Shown here piece by piece: positions 42,712-54,047 of a DNA stretch of 64,000 nucleotides (within the stretch, counting starts at the first letter, position 1; each line of letters starts with the position of its first letter). The notes below the pieces were generated by a model that worked only from the letters and a program-made list of their open reading frames with translations, was not told where the DNA came from and did no database searches. The stretch covers positions 1,715,554-1,779,553 of the forward strand of contig NC_030991.1 in assembly GCF_000149955.1 (NCBI RefSeq), written 5' to 3'. Source of the stretch: Fusarium oxysporum f. sp. lycopersici 4287 (lineage: Eukaryota; Ascomycota; Sordariomycetes; Hypocreales; Nectriaceae). Position numbers and translations under genes: made by a program.

Positions 42712-44490
42712 ATGCCGTCAAAGCAGTCAAGAAATACCGCCAACATGTCAATTGACGACGACAAGAGATCCCTCAACAACCACGATGCTCCAATCGGCAT
42801 CAATGACAATGTCGACGAGAAGAAAGGAACTGCGGCCGATCGCGCCGACATGTATCGTATGGGCAAAACTCAAGAAATGACGGTTCGTACCAATACCTGT
42901 AACCTTTTTGTCCTGGGCTAACGCGACATCACCCAGAGAAATTTTCGCTTCTTGTCCATCTTCGGCTTCTCCATGATTCTAATGGCATCTTGGGAATTCT
43001 CTTTAAGGTAAAGGATGCAGATAAAAATGTTCTGGTCACCGGTTGGCTAACGAAGCCTGTCAATTAAAGTGTCTCGACTATCGGACTCGTCAACGGCGGC
43101 ACTGCTGGTACGATCTGGATGTTCTTTGTGTGCTGGATGGGATTTTTATTCGTCAACACTTCCATGGCCGAGATGGCTTCCATGTGAGTATCCTCCCAAT
43201 ACACAACATGGGGTCAGATTGTTGACGCGAACTTTGTGCAGGGCACCAACGACGGGAGGACAATACCATTGGGTTTCCGAATTCGCGCCACCAAAGTACC
43301 AGAAGCTCATCAGCTATCTCATGGGGTGGATGTGCGTACTTGGCTGGCAAACATCGTGTGCATCCTCTGCCTTCATCACTGGCACCCAGATTCAGGGCCT
43401 CATCGTTCTGAATAACCCAGGTTACGAACCCAAGCCATGGCACGGCACGCTACTCACCATAGCTATAGCTGCGTTCTCGGTACTCTTTAATATCCTCTTA
43501 GCCAGGAAGTTGCCATTGATCGAAGCTATTGTCCTGGTCATTCACGTCTTCGCCTTTTTTGGCATCCTTGTTACTCTCTGGGTTCTTTCGCCAATGGCTG
43601 ATGCCAAAGCTGTCTTTACCCAGTTCAGCGATGGCGGAGGTTGGAATAGTATAGGAGGTTCGACGCTCGTCGGCATTCTTGCAGGCGTTTTGCCACTGCT
43701 GGGTGCAGATGCTGCTGTCCATATGTCCGAGGAGCTGCACGATGCGAGTCGTACTTTGCCGCGTTCGATGATCGTGACGACTCTCTTCAATGGTGCTTTC
43801 GGATGGATCATGGTTATCACATACTGCTTCTGCATAGGTAACCTTGAAGAGGTCATCACATCTCCAACAGGTCAGCCCTTCATGCAGGTTTTCTACAACT
43901 CGACGCAGTCAGTTACCAGTGCTACTGCCATGGCATCCATCCTTGTCGTTATGATTGCCTTCTCCAATCTCACCATGGTCTCTACATCGTCGCGTCAGCT
44001 CTTCGCATTTGCGCGAGATCATGCCGTTCCATTCAGTCCTTGGTTCTCCGAGGTCCCAGCGGGATGGGATGTCCCCATCAATGCCATTCTGACGACCTTC
44101 CTAATCTCAAGTCTTCTTTCCCTTATCAACATCGGCTCTGCTGTCGCATTGAACTCAATCACTTCTTTGGCGACAACAGGACTTCTCTCGAGCTACATGG
44201 TCTCTATCGGCTGTATGATATGGCGACGATGTAGAAAGAGCCCGCTTCTGCCATCCAAGTTCAGTCTTGGTCGATGGGGACTCACGATAAACATCGTCTC
44301 CGAGGCTTTCCTGGTCGTCATTTTCGTCCTGGCATTCATGCCTGGTAACCCCAACCCGACGGCATCACAGATGAATTGGAGTATTCTAATCTACGGCGTC
44401 GTAGCGTTGTCCTCTTTGGTATACTACGTCTTCCGTGGTACTCACCGTTACGAAGGCCCAGTCGCCTACGTCCGAATGCTTCAGCAGTAA
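42712..44490 (+). CDS. Amino-acid/GABA/choline-type permease (APC superfamily)
   Basis: Exons 42712-42882, 42937-43007, 43070-43183 and 43242-44490 join in phase to 534 residues. The hydrophilic N-terminus ends ADMYRMGKTQEMT, then RNFRFLSIFGFSMILMASWE and TIGLVNGGTAGTIW, both typical of the fungal Uga4/Hnm1 group. APTTGGQYHWVSEFAPP and YLMGWMCVLGWQTSCAS follow, with twelve hydrophobic segments overall. GADAAVHMSEELHDASRTLP and MVSTSSRQLFAFARDHAVPF are further family signatures. It should import an amino compound (GABA, choline or an amino acid) across the plasma membrane. ATG 42712 is chosen because the conserved region begins just after it and upstream sequence in the same frame is not conserved-looking. 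Confidence 0.88.
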
Positions 44491-44985
44491 GGGTCAACAT
44501 AGGGAGTCTAGTCTTTGCAAAATGATCTTCTACATTAAAATAGTTAGTCTAGATTCGAATCTAACAATTTCCCGTATCAATTGCCTTTTGTGACTTGTTG
44601 GTGATTTGAACAATAAACCTCAGCCCTTGTTTTACCATGCCCATAGGTTACTTCGACTCGTCTAACCATGAAAGGCTTAAGCTTGGGGTTGGGATAGGGT
44701 TAGTATTTAGGATTAGGATAGGCTTAGTATTTACTATCTAAGCTTAATCTGGCCTAGTGTTTTCTACTAAATAAGACATAGCTTAAAAGCTGAGTGGAGA
44801 ATTATAGAGATAAACAAGATAGAAAGAGATAAAAAAGACTTATAAGAGAAAGGAGAAGATATAAGAGAAAAAGCTAGGAAATAGACAAAAGAGAAGTAGA
44901 GATAAGAAAGGCTATTAGCCTTCTAGGAAGACCTTCTAGAGGTATTCCAGATCGACCTAGCTAGGTTCCTAAGGATATCTTGGGC
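44491..44985. other. Non-coding, TA-rich and CA/TG-poor tract (RIP-like)
   Basis: From about 44690 the sequence is dominated by TAG, TAA, CTA and AGA words, while CA and TG dinucleotides are strikingly rare. That is the composition expected after heavy CA-to-TA mutation of a repeat. No coding frame remains. Confidence 0.6.
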
Positions 44986-45247
44986 TATCCCTTTGAGTGC
45001 CACAGCCCTTAGGCGGGGTCACGACAGGGGTACAGAGCCAATCAAGATAAATGAAACTAACAGTACTTTTCCACACATGCTAATTTGTATGATGGTAAAA
45101 GTCCCAGCAGTTTTGATTGTTACAAAGAGCTACCTTACAGACTTGGCAAATCTCTCACAAACTTCCGGTACCCTGCACGTACTAACCTTATGACTAAGCT
45201 AAGTGGGGCGAGTGACCTTCCTAAGGGCTGTGGCACTCAAAGGGATA
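44986..45247. mobile_element. MITE related to the piggyBac-like element (258 bp)
   Basis: The element 44988-45245 has 28-bp perfect inverted termini beginning TCCCTTTGAGTGCCACAGCC, with TA on both sides. Inside the left end is GGCGGGGTCACGACAGGGGT, also found inside the right end of the element at 33546-35740. Inside the right end is GTGGGGCGAGTGACC, complementary to its left end (GGTCACTCGCCCCAC). It looks like an internally deleted relative of that element. Confidence 0.8.
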
Positions 45248-45690
45248 GAAGCCGCTGAAGTCGCCCTAGCCCTCATGAGGGCAAGCCTAATAGAGGAATC
45301 TAGCTGGTTAGCTGCAAAGGGACCTACGAGCTCCTGAAGCTTCTTGTAGGTCTTGGCGGTCTCAAGGTCCATAAGGCCACCTGTTGAGATGATGAGGAGC
45401 TGAAAAAAGGCACCTAGGGACCTATATTTTCTGCGTTTCTCTTCTGCAGCCTCTCGAAGGGTGCTATAAGGGTCTTTTTTAACAGAATCCTTGGAGATAG
45501 CGACGATTTGGATATTATAGAAATAGCAGATTGTTCCCAAGGTAACTGCTAGGTCGACCCGGAGGCTAGTCTCTTTTTGGACCAGTGGCTCTTCCTCGAC
45601 CTCGCTCTTCCTCGGCCTCTAGGCTAGGCTGGCTGCTTAGGGCTTTCTAAAAGGCCCTAGTTACCATATCATGCCTTGTAATCCATCTTC
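45248..45690 (-). pseudogene. Unclassified repeat-derived coding remnant
   Basis: On the minus strand a frame from 45540 reads YRSLGAFFQLLIISTGGLMD, then LETAKTYKKLQELVGPF, then QLDSSIRLALMRARATSAAS, up to the MITE boundary. It has the look of a decayed transposon or gene-family protein, but I do not recognise the family. The plus strand is rich in CTAG and poor in CA/TG like the tract before the MITE, so both may be one RIP-damaged repeat. Confidence 0.35.
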
Positions 45691-45696
45691 TATTTG

Positions 45697-45830
45697 CAGG
45701 CGATTTGGGTCAAATCGTTCACCAAAACGGGGTTGCGGGATCAACATATTTAGGCTTTTATCGCTTTAGTCGAAGCCGAATCGCTGATTGGTGCTTATGG
45801 TTAGCTAGCGCCGACCTGGGGTAAGGGTTA
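45697..45830 (+). repeat. Repeat head upstream of OrsD-like fragment C
   Basis: Counterpart of 33395-33540 (GGCGATTTG..TCAAATCG, CACCAAAACGGGGTT, GGTTAGCTAGCG). It directly precedes the fragment at 45903, as expected of a promoter region duplicated with its gene. Confidence 0.65.
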
Positions 45831-45902
45831 CACAGCAAGGAGTAGCTTGTTGATAGACATATAAATAGACTTAAAGCGAACATCTGCATCAATCCAGCAA
45901 TA

Positions 45903-46118
45903 ATGGAGGATTGCATCCACTTGAACGAGGAATATCAGATGCTGTTTTGTCGGCTCTGTAAATCAGCCATTCGACCCGGCGCTAGCATCGAGTTGCACTT
46001 TCGACAAGTGCATCAGCTAAAAGGCAAAGTGCTAAAGGATATCAAAGACTGCTATGGTGTGATGGAGCTGGCTGACCCGAAACCCTCTGCATTACCGGCC
46101 GGTTTGGACAATTTCTGA
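45903..46118 (+). pseudogene. OrsD-like (DUF3505) N-terminal fragment C
   Basis: MEDCIHLNEEYQMLFCRLCK, SAIRPGASIELHFRQVHQLK, then VLKDIKDCYGVMELADPKPS and a stop at 46116-46118. It is closely parallel to fragment A at 36002 but extends further into the domain. After the stop, traces of the family may continue in other frames to about 46450. CxxC plus HxxxH suggests zinc binding. A truncated, probably non-functional copy. Confidence 0.65.
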
Positions 46119-48575
46119 AGCTCTTGGGGGAAAGAGAAAACAACCTCGATCCATTGCCGTTTCGGTTTTGATGCAAACCCTGTCGAAGGCTTAAAAAACG
46201 GCTTGCTTGACCGGCTGCAGCCACAGCAGCCCTTTCAGTGGGGTAAGGGGGCAGACTTCGACACATGCTCCTCCGCACAGAGGGGCTTAATAACGGGCAG
46301 CTGACTACGTAGCGGATGCACAGGGCCATCGGCTGTGCAGTGACATTTGTGACAAACTAATAAATGCAGGCAGGCAATTCGAAACGATGGGAACGAATGG
46401 GTAATCATTGGCTGTCGTATGTTCCTCAGTTGTGAGGTGACACGCCTACCCAGCACACCATGTCAGCATCAAGTCGTCGTTGGGCAGACCGGCCCGCTCC
46501 GCGGAGATCCTTGAGTCCTGACCAGATGATCTTTATTACCGATTGGCTCTCAAAGAAAACCTCCTGCTGCATTACAGGTGCTGGCTGTAACCGAGCTTAG
46601 TCTCTCGCCTTGCACGATATATACCGATGAGTTGCTTCGTGTACGGCGGCAGGCAAGGTGGATAAAACGACAAGATAACGCATTTTCTCAACTCACATTA
46701 TCCAAATGTCATTAAACCATTGCTGCCTGAAACGCAAAGCTGCGACAACGCCAAAGCGGTCATGCACTTTGCCAGCCGTATTGCATATTGCTTTTGCCTA
46801 GCTGATGTGGCTAGCTACAAGTTTGCAGGGGCAGCTCATCAACTGGCGTCCGTTCCAAGGAGGCCCGAGCGTTGATCATTGACCAATTGACCCACTGTGA
46901 CATTCAAGCCCTGCAGGGGACGTCATTCCGTCGTTACAGCCTGATGGTTGTTGGCATTATGGACGTCTATGGTGAACAATTCTCGCAAGTAGGGCTCTGA
47001 TCGCACCAGCGTGTCCGCGATTACTTTATAAAATTATAAGCCTAATTGTCAAATATTGGAGTGAAAATATGCACCCTCCCGTTTTCTCTGATGGTTGGGT
47101 TAGGACCCTATTTCTATCTGTTTAGTAATGATCTATCTGAGGGGTTGTTACAGTGCTGAGACAGCTCTCCAACCGGTAGCTCGGTCTTCCGGTTAGCCGG
47201 TCTTATCTTCACCAGGATTCAACAATTTTAGATATCTTCAATTAGAACCTTAAGTCGTCTGGCAATCAAGTTCCAATTGAGACGTGGTTTTCTTTATATA
47301 ATGGAGAATAAAATGATCAATCGAATGATGTCAAAAAGTCATAGCAAAAGTGTCAAATTCAGTACGGGAAAAGCATACGTCGATACCTATCATAACAGCG
47401 CAGCGAATGAAAGCGGAAGGCGAGTTTACTAAATGAATGGGTTGAAGACGAAGGACCAGAGAATTACAGGATGGAAGAGATAAAAACACAGAAGGAGAAA
47501 AAAATGATGGGAGTTGGGAGTCCTGAACAACGTAAGAATGGCAGTAAAGGTAGGTCGTTCCGTGTACATAGCCCCCGCCTCCCCTTCAAGGCGAAGAGTT
47601 GTTGATGCTGTTCGATGCTCGAGTTTGGGATTATATTCCCTGGTCCACCAGCACCCTGCTCCAATGTCCCCATGCGTAAATATGGAAACCGGCAACCAAC
47701 ACTTGATTCTTGAACGTGCCCAGGGCTCCCCTGATGTGGCAGCAGTCTATCGAAGGTGGCATCCCGGCTTAGAGGGTGCAGAAGGTCAGTGCGGCGACGT
47801 CCTCAGTTCAAACTTTCCGATAACCAACTACTATTGCTACCTCTCTGTCTTCTCAGCTGTCCTACAAAAGTATTTAGGTGGAACTTTTGGGAGAATGTTA
47901 TGCATACTCAATTTGGCCAAGTCGCGTGAGTTTGACTCCAAAAATGGAGATTTACCCCTCATCTTGGCTTAACCAGATGGTCACCTTCGAGAACAGATTG
48001 TCCATCAAGCAACAAAGCGGCGACAATAATCCCAGGAGCCCTGGCAAACGCGACACCGGGAAGCCAACATGTTCATGTTCATTCCAGATCAAAGCGTCCC
48101 CATGAGCAGCCTTCTCATTGATCTGTTTCTCTCTAACTAATTCGGCCAACTTGACACCTGGTCCCTTTTCATCTTCCCATGCCATGTCCGTGCTACTATG
48201 TATACAAGCAATCTCTTGAAAGACTGCCCGTCTCTAAGTATTACTGTGACGAAGAGGGGCCAAATGGGTACGAGCCCTGTCTCTATGACCTGTATCCCTG
48301 CAATGGTTCGTCTACATGGTAAATTCCTCACCCTGGCCCCCTACATAACGTCGTATTGCATTAATCTCTCTTCCCGCTTTAGCCTTTCAATCGATCTCGC
48401 TCTTGGCAAGACATGGGATCCAAGCTGCTCGGTCCCCTGACGAGCTTCCTCTTATGACGCTGGTCTATAATGTTTCCCTGCGTGGGAACCAGAGTCTCGC
48501 ACTCCTTCAACAGGAAAAGAGAGATTCTCCCCAATATTGCTCAAAAGCACTGTCATGCAGGCTCTGCACCTCAAC
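46119..48575. other. Long region without a recognised gene
   Basis: Decayed OrsD-like sequence may extend into the first 350 bases. Between 46700 and 47000 short stretches have protein-like composition but no frame longer than a few codons. A plus-strand open frame at 47514-47972 has no motif. No RNA gene or transposon end seen. Confidence 0.4.
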
Positions 48576-49948
48576 TTAACATATTTGCTGGATGAGTATT
48601 ATTTCACTTGAGTTGCTCGTGCGGCATGGCTCGTCCCAAGTACCTCCTTTCTGCTCTATCGTCAGTTTTATAGCTCCTCGTGTGATTGACTTGGATAAGT
48701 CAGTCAATTCGTGTACCGTGCTAAGTTGCGATTCAGTCACAGTTACCTCCTCAGCTGACCTCATTGTCCGTGATATGGTGCCTAAAGGGCTGATTTGACT
48801 TGACCTATATCCACTATATCGCGGCCTCTTACTCAGGTAGCTGCTGCTGCCAGACTTGCCCTGTTGTCGAAGGTCATCAATATGGATCTGGCTGGATTCT
48901 AGGCTGTTGAAAAGGGGCTTAAAGCTGGGAATGCAAATAGTGACAATGGAGAGGCACTGGACCAGTTGTAAAGCGACAGCAGCTTTCCAGTTCACGAAGG
49001 TGAAATCGGTGGAAGCGAATGCCTTGTTGGAATGGTAGATTTGAACCGCAATTGCAGGTGTTACACTTTTCCGTCGTTGTTAGTGCCTTCTGCTGCACAC
49101 AAGCTAGACAGATCCATCACCATTGCGGGAGTAAAACATACAGGATACGACTGCCAAAAACACTCATGACCAAAATCTTCTTAGACCATGGTATTTGGAT
49201 TTTCAGAATGTTTTCGCAAAAAGCAATAATAACACCAATATCCGTGGTGATATTCGTGATGGAATAATAAGTCCAGAAAGCGGTTCGGTCGATACATCTT
49301 TTATCATTGGTGTATATCCATGGCGTAGGTAGTCCACACTGGAAGAGGTTGACGATAAGTGCAGAAGCTCCCCACCCGCCAACGATGGCCTCAAAGCCAA
49401 AAACAATCCATCTCTGGCTTTCTCGGCTCATCATCCGGAGACCAACTGTGCATGATAGCTTGCAACAGAACACGGAGGCGATGAACATGGTGTTAGCCGC
49501 ATATTGGCTCTATATTCATAGACTCGGTTAGATCTTTTATCCATGGCTTTGCGGGTTGCAGCTGAGATATCTACCTTGAGTAATATGACAATTTCACTGG
49601 AGTCCAGTCTACTAGCTGGCTTTCCCAGTCCATTATCACACTCTATGAATATAGCGATAGATTGTCCAATTGCGAAAACCTGCGGCTTCGCGCATAAGCG
49701 CAGGATGGTTAGAGATCTCGCTTCATGAATCGCGCTATTAGGTCTCTACACACAGTTGCGGCGATGGTAAGAATATCATCGACCCTCAGGGTTTTGATCA
49801 TACGGATCTTGGTTCCTATGCGGACAGAGCATGACAAGAGGAAGATGACGAGAAACATCAATGTCAAGACCTGTATTAAAGGAGACTTGTTGGTGTCAGT
49901 GATGACCTTTTGCGTAGGATGCATATTAGGCAAAGCAATTGCTATCAA
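48576..49948 (-). CDS. Rhodopsin-domain integral membrane protein, paralogue of 40377-41734
   Basis: Exons 49754-49948, 49575-49679, 49142-49509 and 48576-49065 join in phase to 385 residues. The start is MIAIALPNMHPTQKVITDTN. Hydrophobic segments include SPLIQVLTLMFLVIFLLSCS, VFAIGQSIAIFIECDNG, NTMFIASVFCCKLSCTVGLR, IVFGFEAIVGGWGASALIVN and FWTYYSITNITTDIGVIIAF. RVDDILTIAAT corresponds to the DDIFFALAM segment of the neighbour, and YTNDKRCIDR to its extracellular loop. The tail contains WKAAVALQLVQCLSIVTICI and LESSQIHIDDLRQQGKSG. The second exon is exactly 105 nt in both genes, with phase-0 introns, supporting common origin. A membrane sensor role is proposed for the family only. Confidence 0.82.
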
Positions 49949-52935
49949 GGTGCGATAATGGAGAAACAGAACAGTCGAGCAAAACTATTGAAAGAGTATA
50001 AATATTGAGGACAAACAAATAGAGAGGATCATTGCAGTTGAGAAGGGTAATGAAGTAAACCAAGGGTACTAAATTCCGAGGTTAGGGAGCATTGACGTGA
50101 AAGGGATCGGAGTGGCATCTTGAAAGCGGCGTAGGAAGAGGGCCGGTAAATATTATTGCCCTCATTGGGTCCTCACTTCAAGCCCTCAACATACCATATG
50201 CTCTTTTAAAGGCAGCGCATTGGTTGTCAATTACTCCTCACTTACGTGACGCGGCACAATTTATTGTCACTGTCGGCACTGAGGCTTTGTCGGCAGGAGA
50301 GATGGCTGGAAATCATAGCTCAGTCACCAGGGCCCGTCCCCCACTAGGGCCGCTTCCTATCAACCGCCCTCTCCAACTACCAAAAGATAAAGAACTAAAT
50401 CTGAGACAGGCGAAAGTCAATCGACTATCAAAGATGAGCATCACAGGTCACGAAACGTCATTGGGGCCTGGTCAAGGTGAACAACAACTGCTCGGTAAGG
50501 ACATAGTTGAGTAGTTCCATCAAGCGTACTGAATGCATCAAAGCTGTGAGTGGGGTTTATACAAGTTTCACAGTTCGAACAAAGACATATTAGCATAATA
50601 GATGGCCAGAGGACACGCTTCGCCACAAGCCTGCAAGCTCAACTAATACCGAGTTCAGGTACATCGATAAGAGCAACATTTTCTGAAATGTCATCGCACT
50701 AGCCTCGTTCGATGACATTGTGATAATGGTCTTGACTCTTTTCGAATTATGGCTTTACTGGAGTGATCTAGTCCCCTTGTTTAACACACACTAGTCTCAG
50801 GAGTTTGGGCCGAACGCTTGGACGAGGTCTTATCGCTAGCTCCTGTCTCACCCGTCATAGTGCCCTTTCTAGAGGCGGAAGGGCTTGCACTAACTCTTAC
50901 AGTGAATGACTTATCAGTCTTAACTAATCATGACACCAGACAATGTGATGCTGCGAGAAGATAGGTAAATTGACTCACATGGTCTTCCTGAAGTTGCGCG
51001 GTTTTTGTTATGGATTGATTCTCGTCCCAAAGTGTGTTAGTCGCACAAACACCCCGGCTTCACTGGTGAGCAAAAGTCAGGCAACCAGTTCTACGAGTGA
51101 TTAACAATTGCATTGGGCCCACGAGCCATTTAATATGAGGGAACTAAAGGATATAACGACCGGTCGATGCCTAGTGATAGGTCCTCAGCAAAGCTTTGGG
51201 ACAATCTAGATGGAGCGGCCTGGCCCTTGCCTCTCAATGAAAGGATGGTTTTAGCTATAAGCCATAACGTATATCTGGCTATATATCGTCTCGTGATCTC
51301 GTAAAAAATACATATAATATATAACTATATCTTTATATTTATAGGTTATGCATCTTTGATTAACTTATTTCAATCTCAACTATTACTAGCTTGAAGTATT
51401 ACTCGAATTTTCAGGTTTCATTTTGGAATTTAGCCATGAGTTATATAAATGGAAATATTTGTATCATGATCAGGGTCAGTCGCTTAATATATATGCCAGC
51501 GCTATTAGAAACGCCTTCGGGTTAACTCTACCAGGCACGCGGTAATGGCATGGAAGCACGCAGTATGAGCATCTCTTGTGTAAGGTCTTAGTCGCATGGA
51601 GTCGCTCGGGGTCAAACGATTGCCAAGTTTTCCCTACAGAACACGTTGGTTGATGATGGTTGTTTTCCCCAAATCGGTCTCTTTCCCAGTACTAGTAGGA
51701 CGTGATCCTGTTTTCAGTTGGGGCTTCGGGCACGGGCCCATTACACCTCAGAAACTAAACCAAGTCTTAACACCGACCCACCATAACTAAGCGTTCCGCT
51801 ACTTTGGGCAATGTTGATCAGGGCGAGCCTTGATGACTCCACCTTGTCGATCTAGCTAAATATGTTGATGGGAAAAGATCTGCAGAATTCTGCAGCTTCG
51901 CCCTGAATAAGGGCCCCCTCACTTCCACAGCTACGGCCGCGGGTGGCCAGATGTTGTGGCTTGAATTGGATTGCCCACGTTGGATCTTGTATGCTACGTA
52001 GTACAAAATAAAATAAAGTGCGGGGCCTTGCAGGATTTTGGAAGGACCAGATATGACAGGTGTTAGCTTGCATGTCCAAAAGCAGCCCGTTGCATTGAGA
52101 GGCAAGCAGATGGTGGTAACAAGGCTGCTGCAGGGGTCAGGGCAGGATGGATCTTCCCTAAGCTCCACATCAGTTCGCTAGATTAAGGGTCAACGCGCAG
52201 AAGTATCTCCCCGAAAAGCGATGTCACATACCAACGTGGTGATTGAACTTGCAGGTGTGGCTTCCCCCACCCGAGACCATGGTTTGGATCACATCCAGGC
52301 TCCGCGTTTGAGAATGAGAAAGGTACAGGCAAAGAGGTGTCATCTTTAGTATAAGATTAATCCTATCATTTCGTCCATTCATTAAACGCTATTCTCCCAA
52401 TTTATATACATATCGAGAACGTCCTCGCCGCTGCCTCTGGCCTCTACTTTGAGAGTCCTTCTAATACACGCCGCGGAGATGCGGAGGAATGACCTCAGAC
52501 ATCTTTGTGCGACACAATCTTTGGTACCTACCATATGATGACATGTCATACACGCTATCCTCCCGAGCGTTTAGCTCAGTCAGCCACCTTCACAACGGCC
52601 TGATTCCTCACCCAGCGATACTGACCTAGTGGCAGGTAAATAGGAAAGAAAAAAGGGCACTAAAGAAAAAAAGGAAAAGCTCAAAATCTGCAGCGCTCAT
52701 GCCTGCTGCCGGCTGTTGGTTTGACATTTTTTGCCTCAATGTGCATCGAACAACCGGGAGGTTATCTCCGCGATAACCCTACGTGTGACGAGACCCCTGA
52801 TCACGGTTCCATTATCAACGCTTTCACATACCGTTGGGACTTATGGGCGGGGTAGTTCTGCATGAGAGGGCAGTTACACCCCGACTGCTGTAAAATTTGC
52901 ATCTTAAGCTCATATACCTCGAGAGGATAAGTCGG
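49949..52935. other. Long region without a recognised gene
   Basis: AT-rich patches around 51240-51500, a 16-bp palindrome at 51880-51895, and short frames without motifs. No RNA gene, transposase remnant or convincing terminal repeats. The segment before 52935 may be flank of the small repeat. Confidence 0.4.
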
Positions 52936-53092
52936 TGTCGCACTTAGCGTGCTTAAAGGGTTAAAGTAAATTGTGTTGAGCAGCAGCAAATGTGTTGATT
53001 GATTGTTCTTAAGTTATCTCTTGTGCGGGGTATTCCATCCCGCAGAGTTACTTAAAGCATATAGCTAGATTACTAATGCCTACCCTGCGACA
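52936..53092 (+). repeat. Short TGTCGCA...TGCGACA repeat, copy 2
   Basis: 157 bp, aligning with 35743-35896 over its full length with few differences. Here the flanks GAGGATAAG and CTTATCCTC form a further inverted pair outside TGTCGCA, which copy 1 lacks. Non-coding. Confidence 0.7.
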
Positions 53093-54047
53093 CTTATCCT
53101 CGCGATACTAGTCTAACGGGCTATCATCTGACTTAGATTTATGCAAGGGTATTCCGGAACTACTTATCTCTATATGGCACTTATAATAGTCGCATTACTG
53201 GCTAGTTCCTTTACTTAAGCTAAATTCTAACAGCTCACCTGCATACTCTTTATATCTTGATGAAGCGTACGTCCTCGTCAAGGTCTACCAGTCTAACATT
53301 TTCAGGCCGCCGGGCGTAATACATTGTATTGTATCGTATTGTATTGTATTACACGGTCCCCGATGTTGCTTGCACTGTACCGTATAAGAATGCCATACAT
53401 GCAATACGATATCAAATATGATATTGTCTTATTTACGGTCACACTATTTACTTCACTGCTTGCCTCTTGCCGTGTTTGGTGATTGAGGTTTGGATGATCT
53501 GTAGCAATCCAGCCATGGTTTGTGACTCTCTGTTCAAACAAGATGGCCTTGGCAATAGCTTCTCAACATATTCTCAACTCATATGTTCCAAATCAAACTG
53601 TCGACATATTGACCAACTATTCACCTAGCTAAAGGCTCTAGGTTTTGCTGAAGAGTAGCGTGCAAGCACGATTCAAGACTGTTGACCCTTACCACCCGCC
53701 ATCTATCCACCGGCTAGGGCAACACCCTTTGCCTTGCTTGACCACCGCTGCCACTTTTTTGGTTTTTTTCTCCTTCCCTTTTTCCCTTGCCTCAAATCTG
53801 CCCCGTTACAGTACTCCTCGCGTTGGTAATTAAAGACATGTTCATTGTTCTCGACTGCAAATTCCGGTTCTGATTCACTTTGCTTGCCGTTATCTCGTAT
53901 CTCTCTCCCCCACTCTGCAACGGCTGTCTCCGGGAATGAGTACCGGCTGAGGAGTGACAACGTGATACCACAGGGATAGCGATTAAAATGAGAAAAAGTC
54001 GGTACAGTCATTCAATCTGAAATGTGCGGTATTTGCTCTTCTGCGAC
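53093..54047. other. Intergenic, contains a TATTG microsatellite
   Basis: TA-rich, CA/TG-poor sequence to about 53260, then a (TATTG)-type tandem stretch at about 53320-53352. No gene recognised. The end holds the 3' flank of the calpain-like gene. Confidence 0.5.

Noticed and set aside
47514..47972. 152-codon plus-strand open frame
   Set aside because: No recognisable motif, no leader or domain pattern, and it overlaps other random frames; not enough for a gene call.
53320..53352. Tandem TATTG units considered as a CRISPR-like or regulatory array
   Set aside because: Five-base microsatellite without spacers in a eukaryotic context; explained by slippage.
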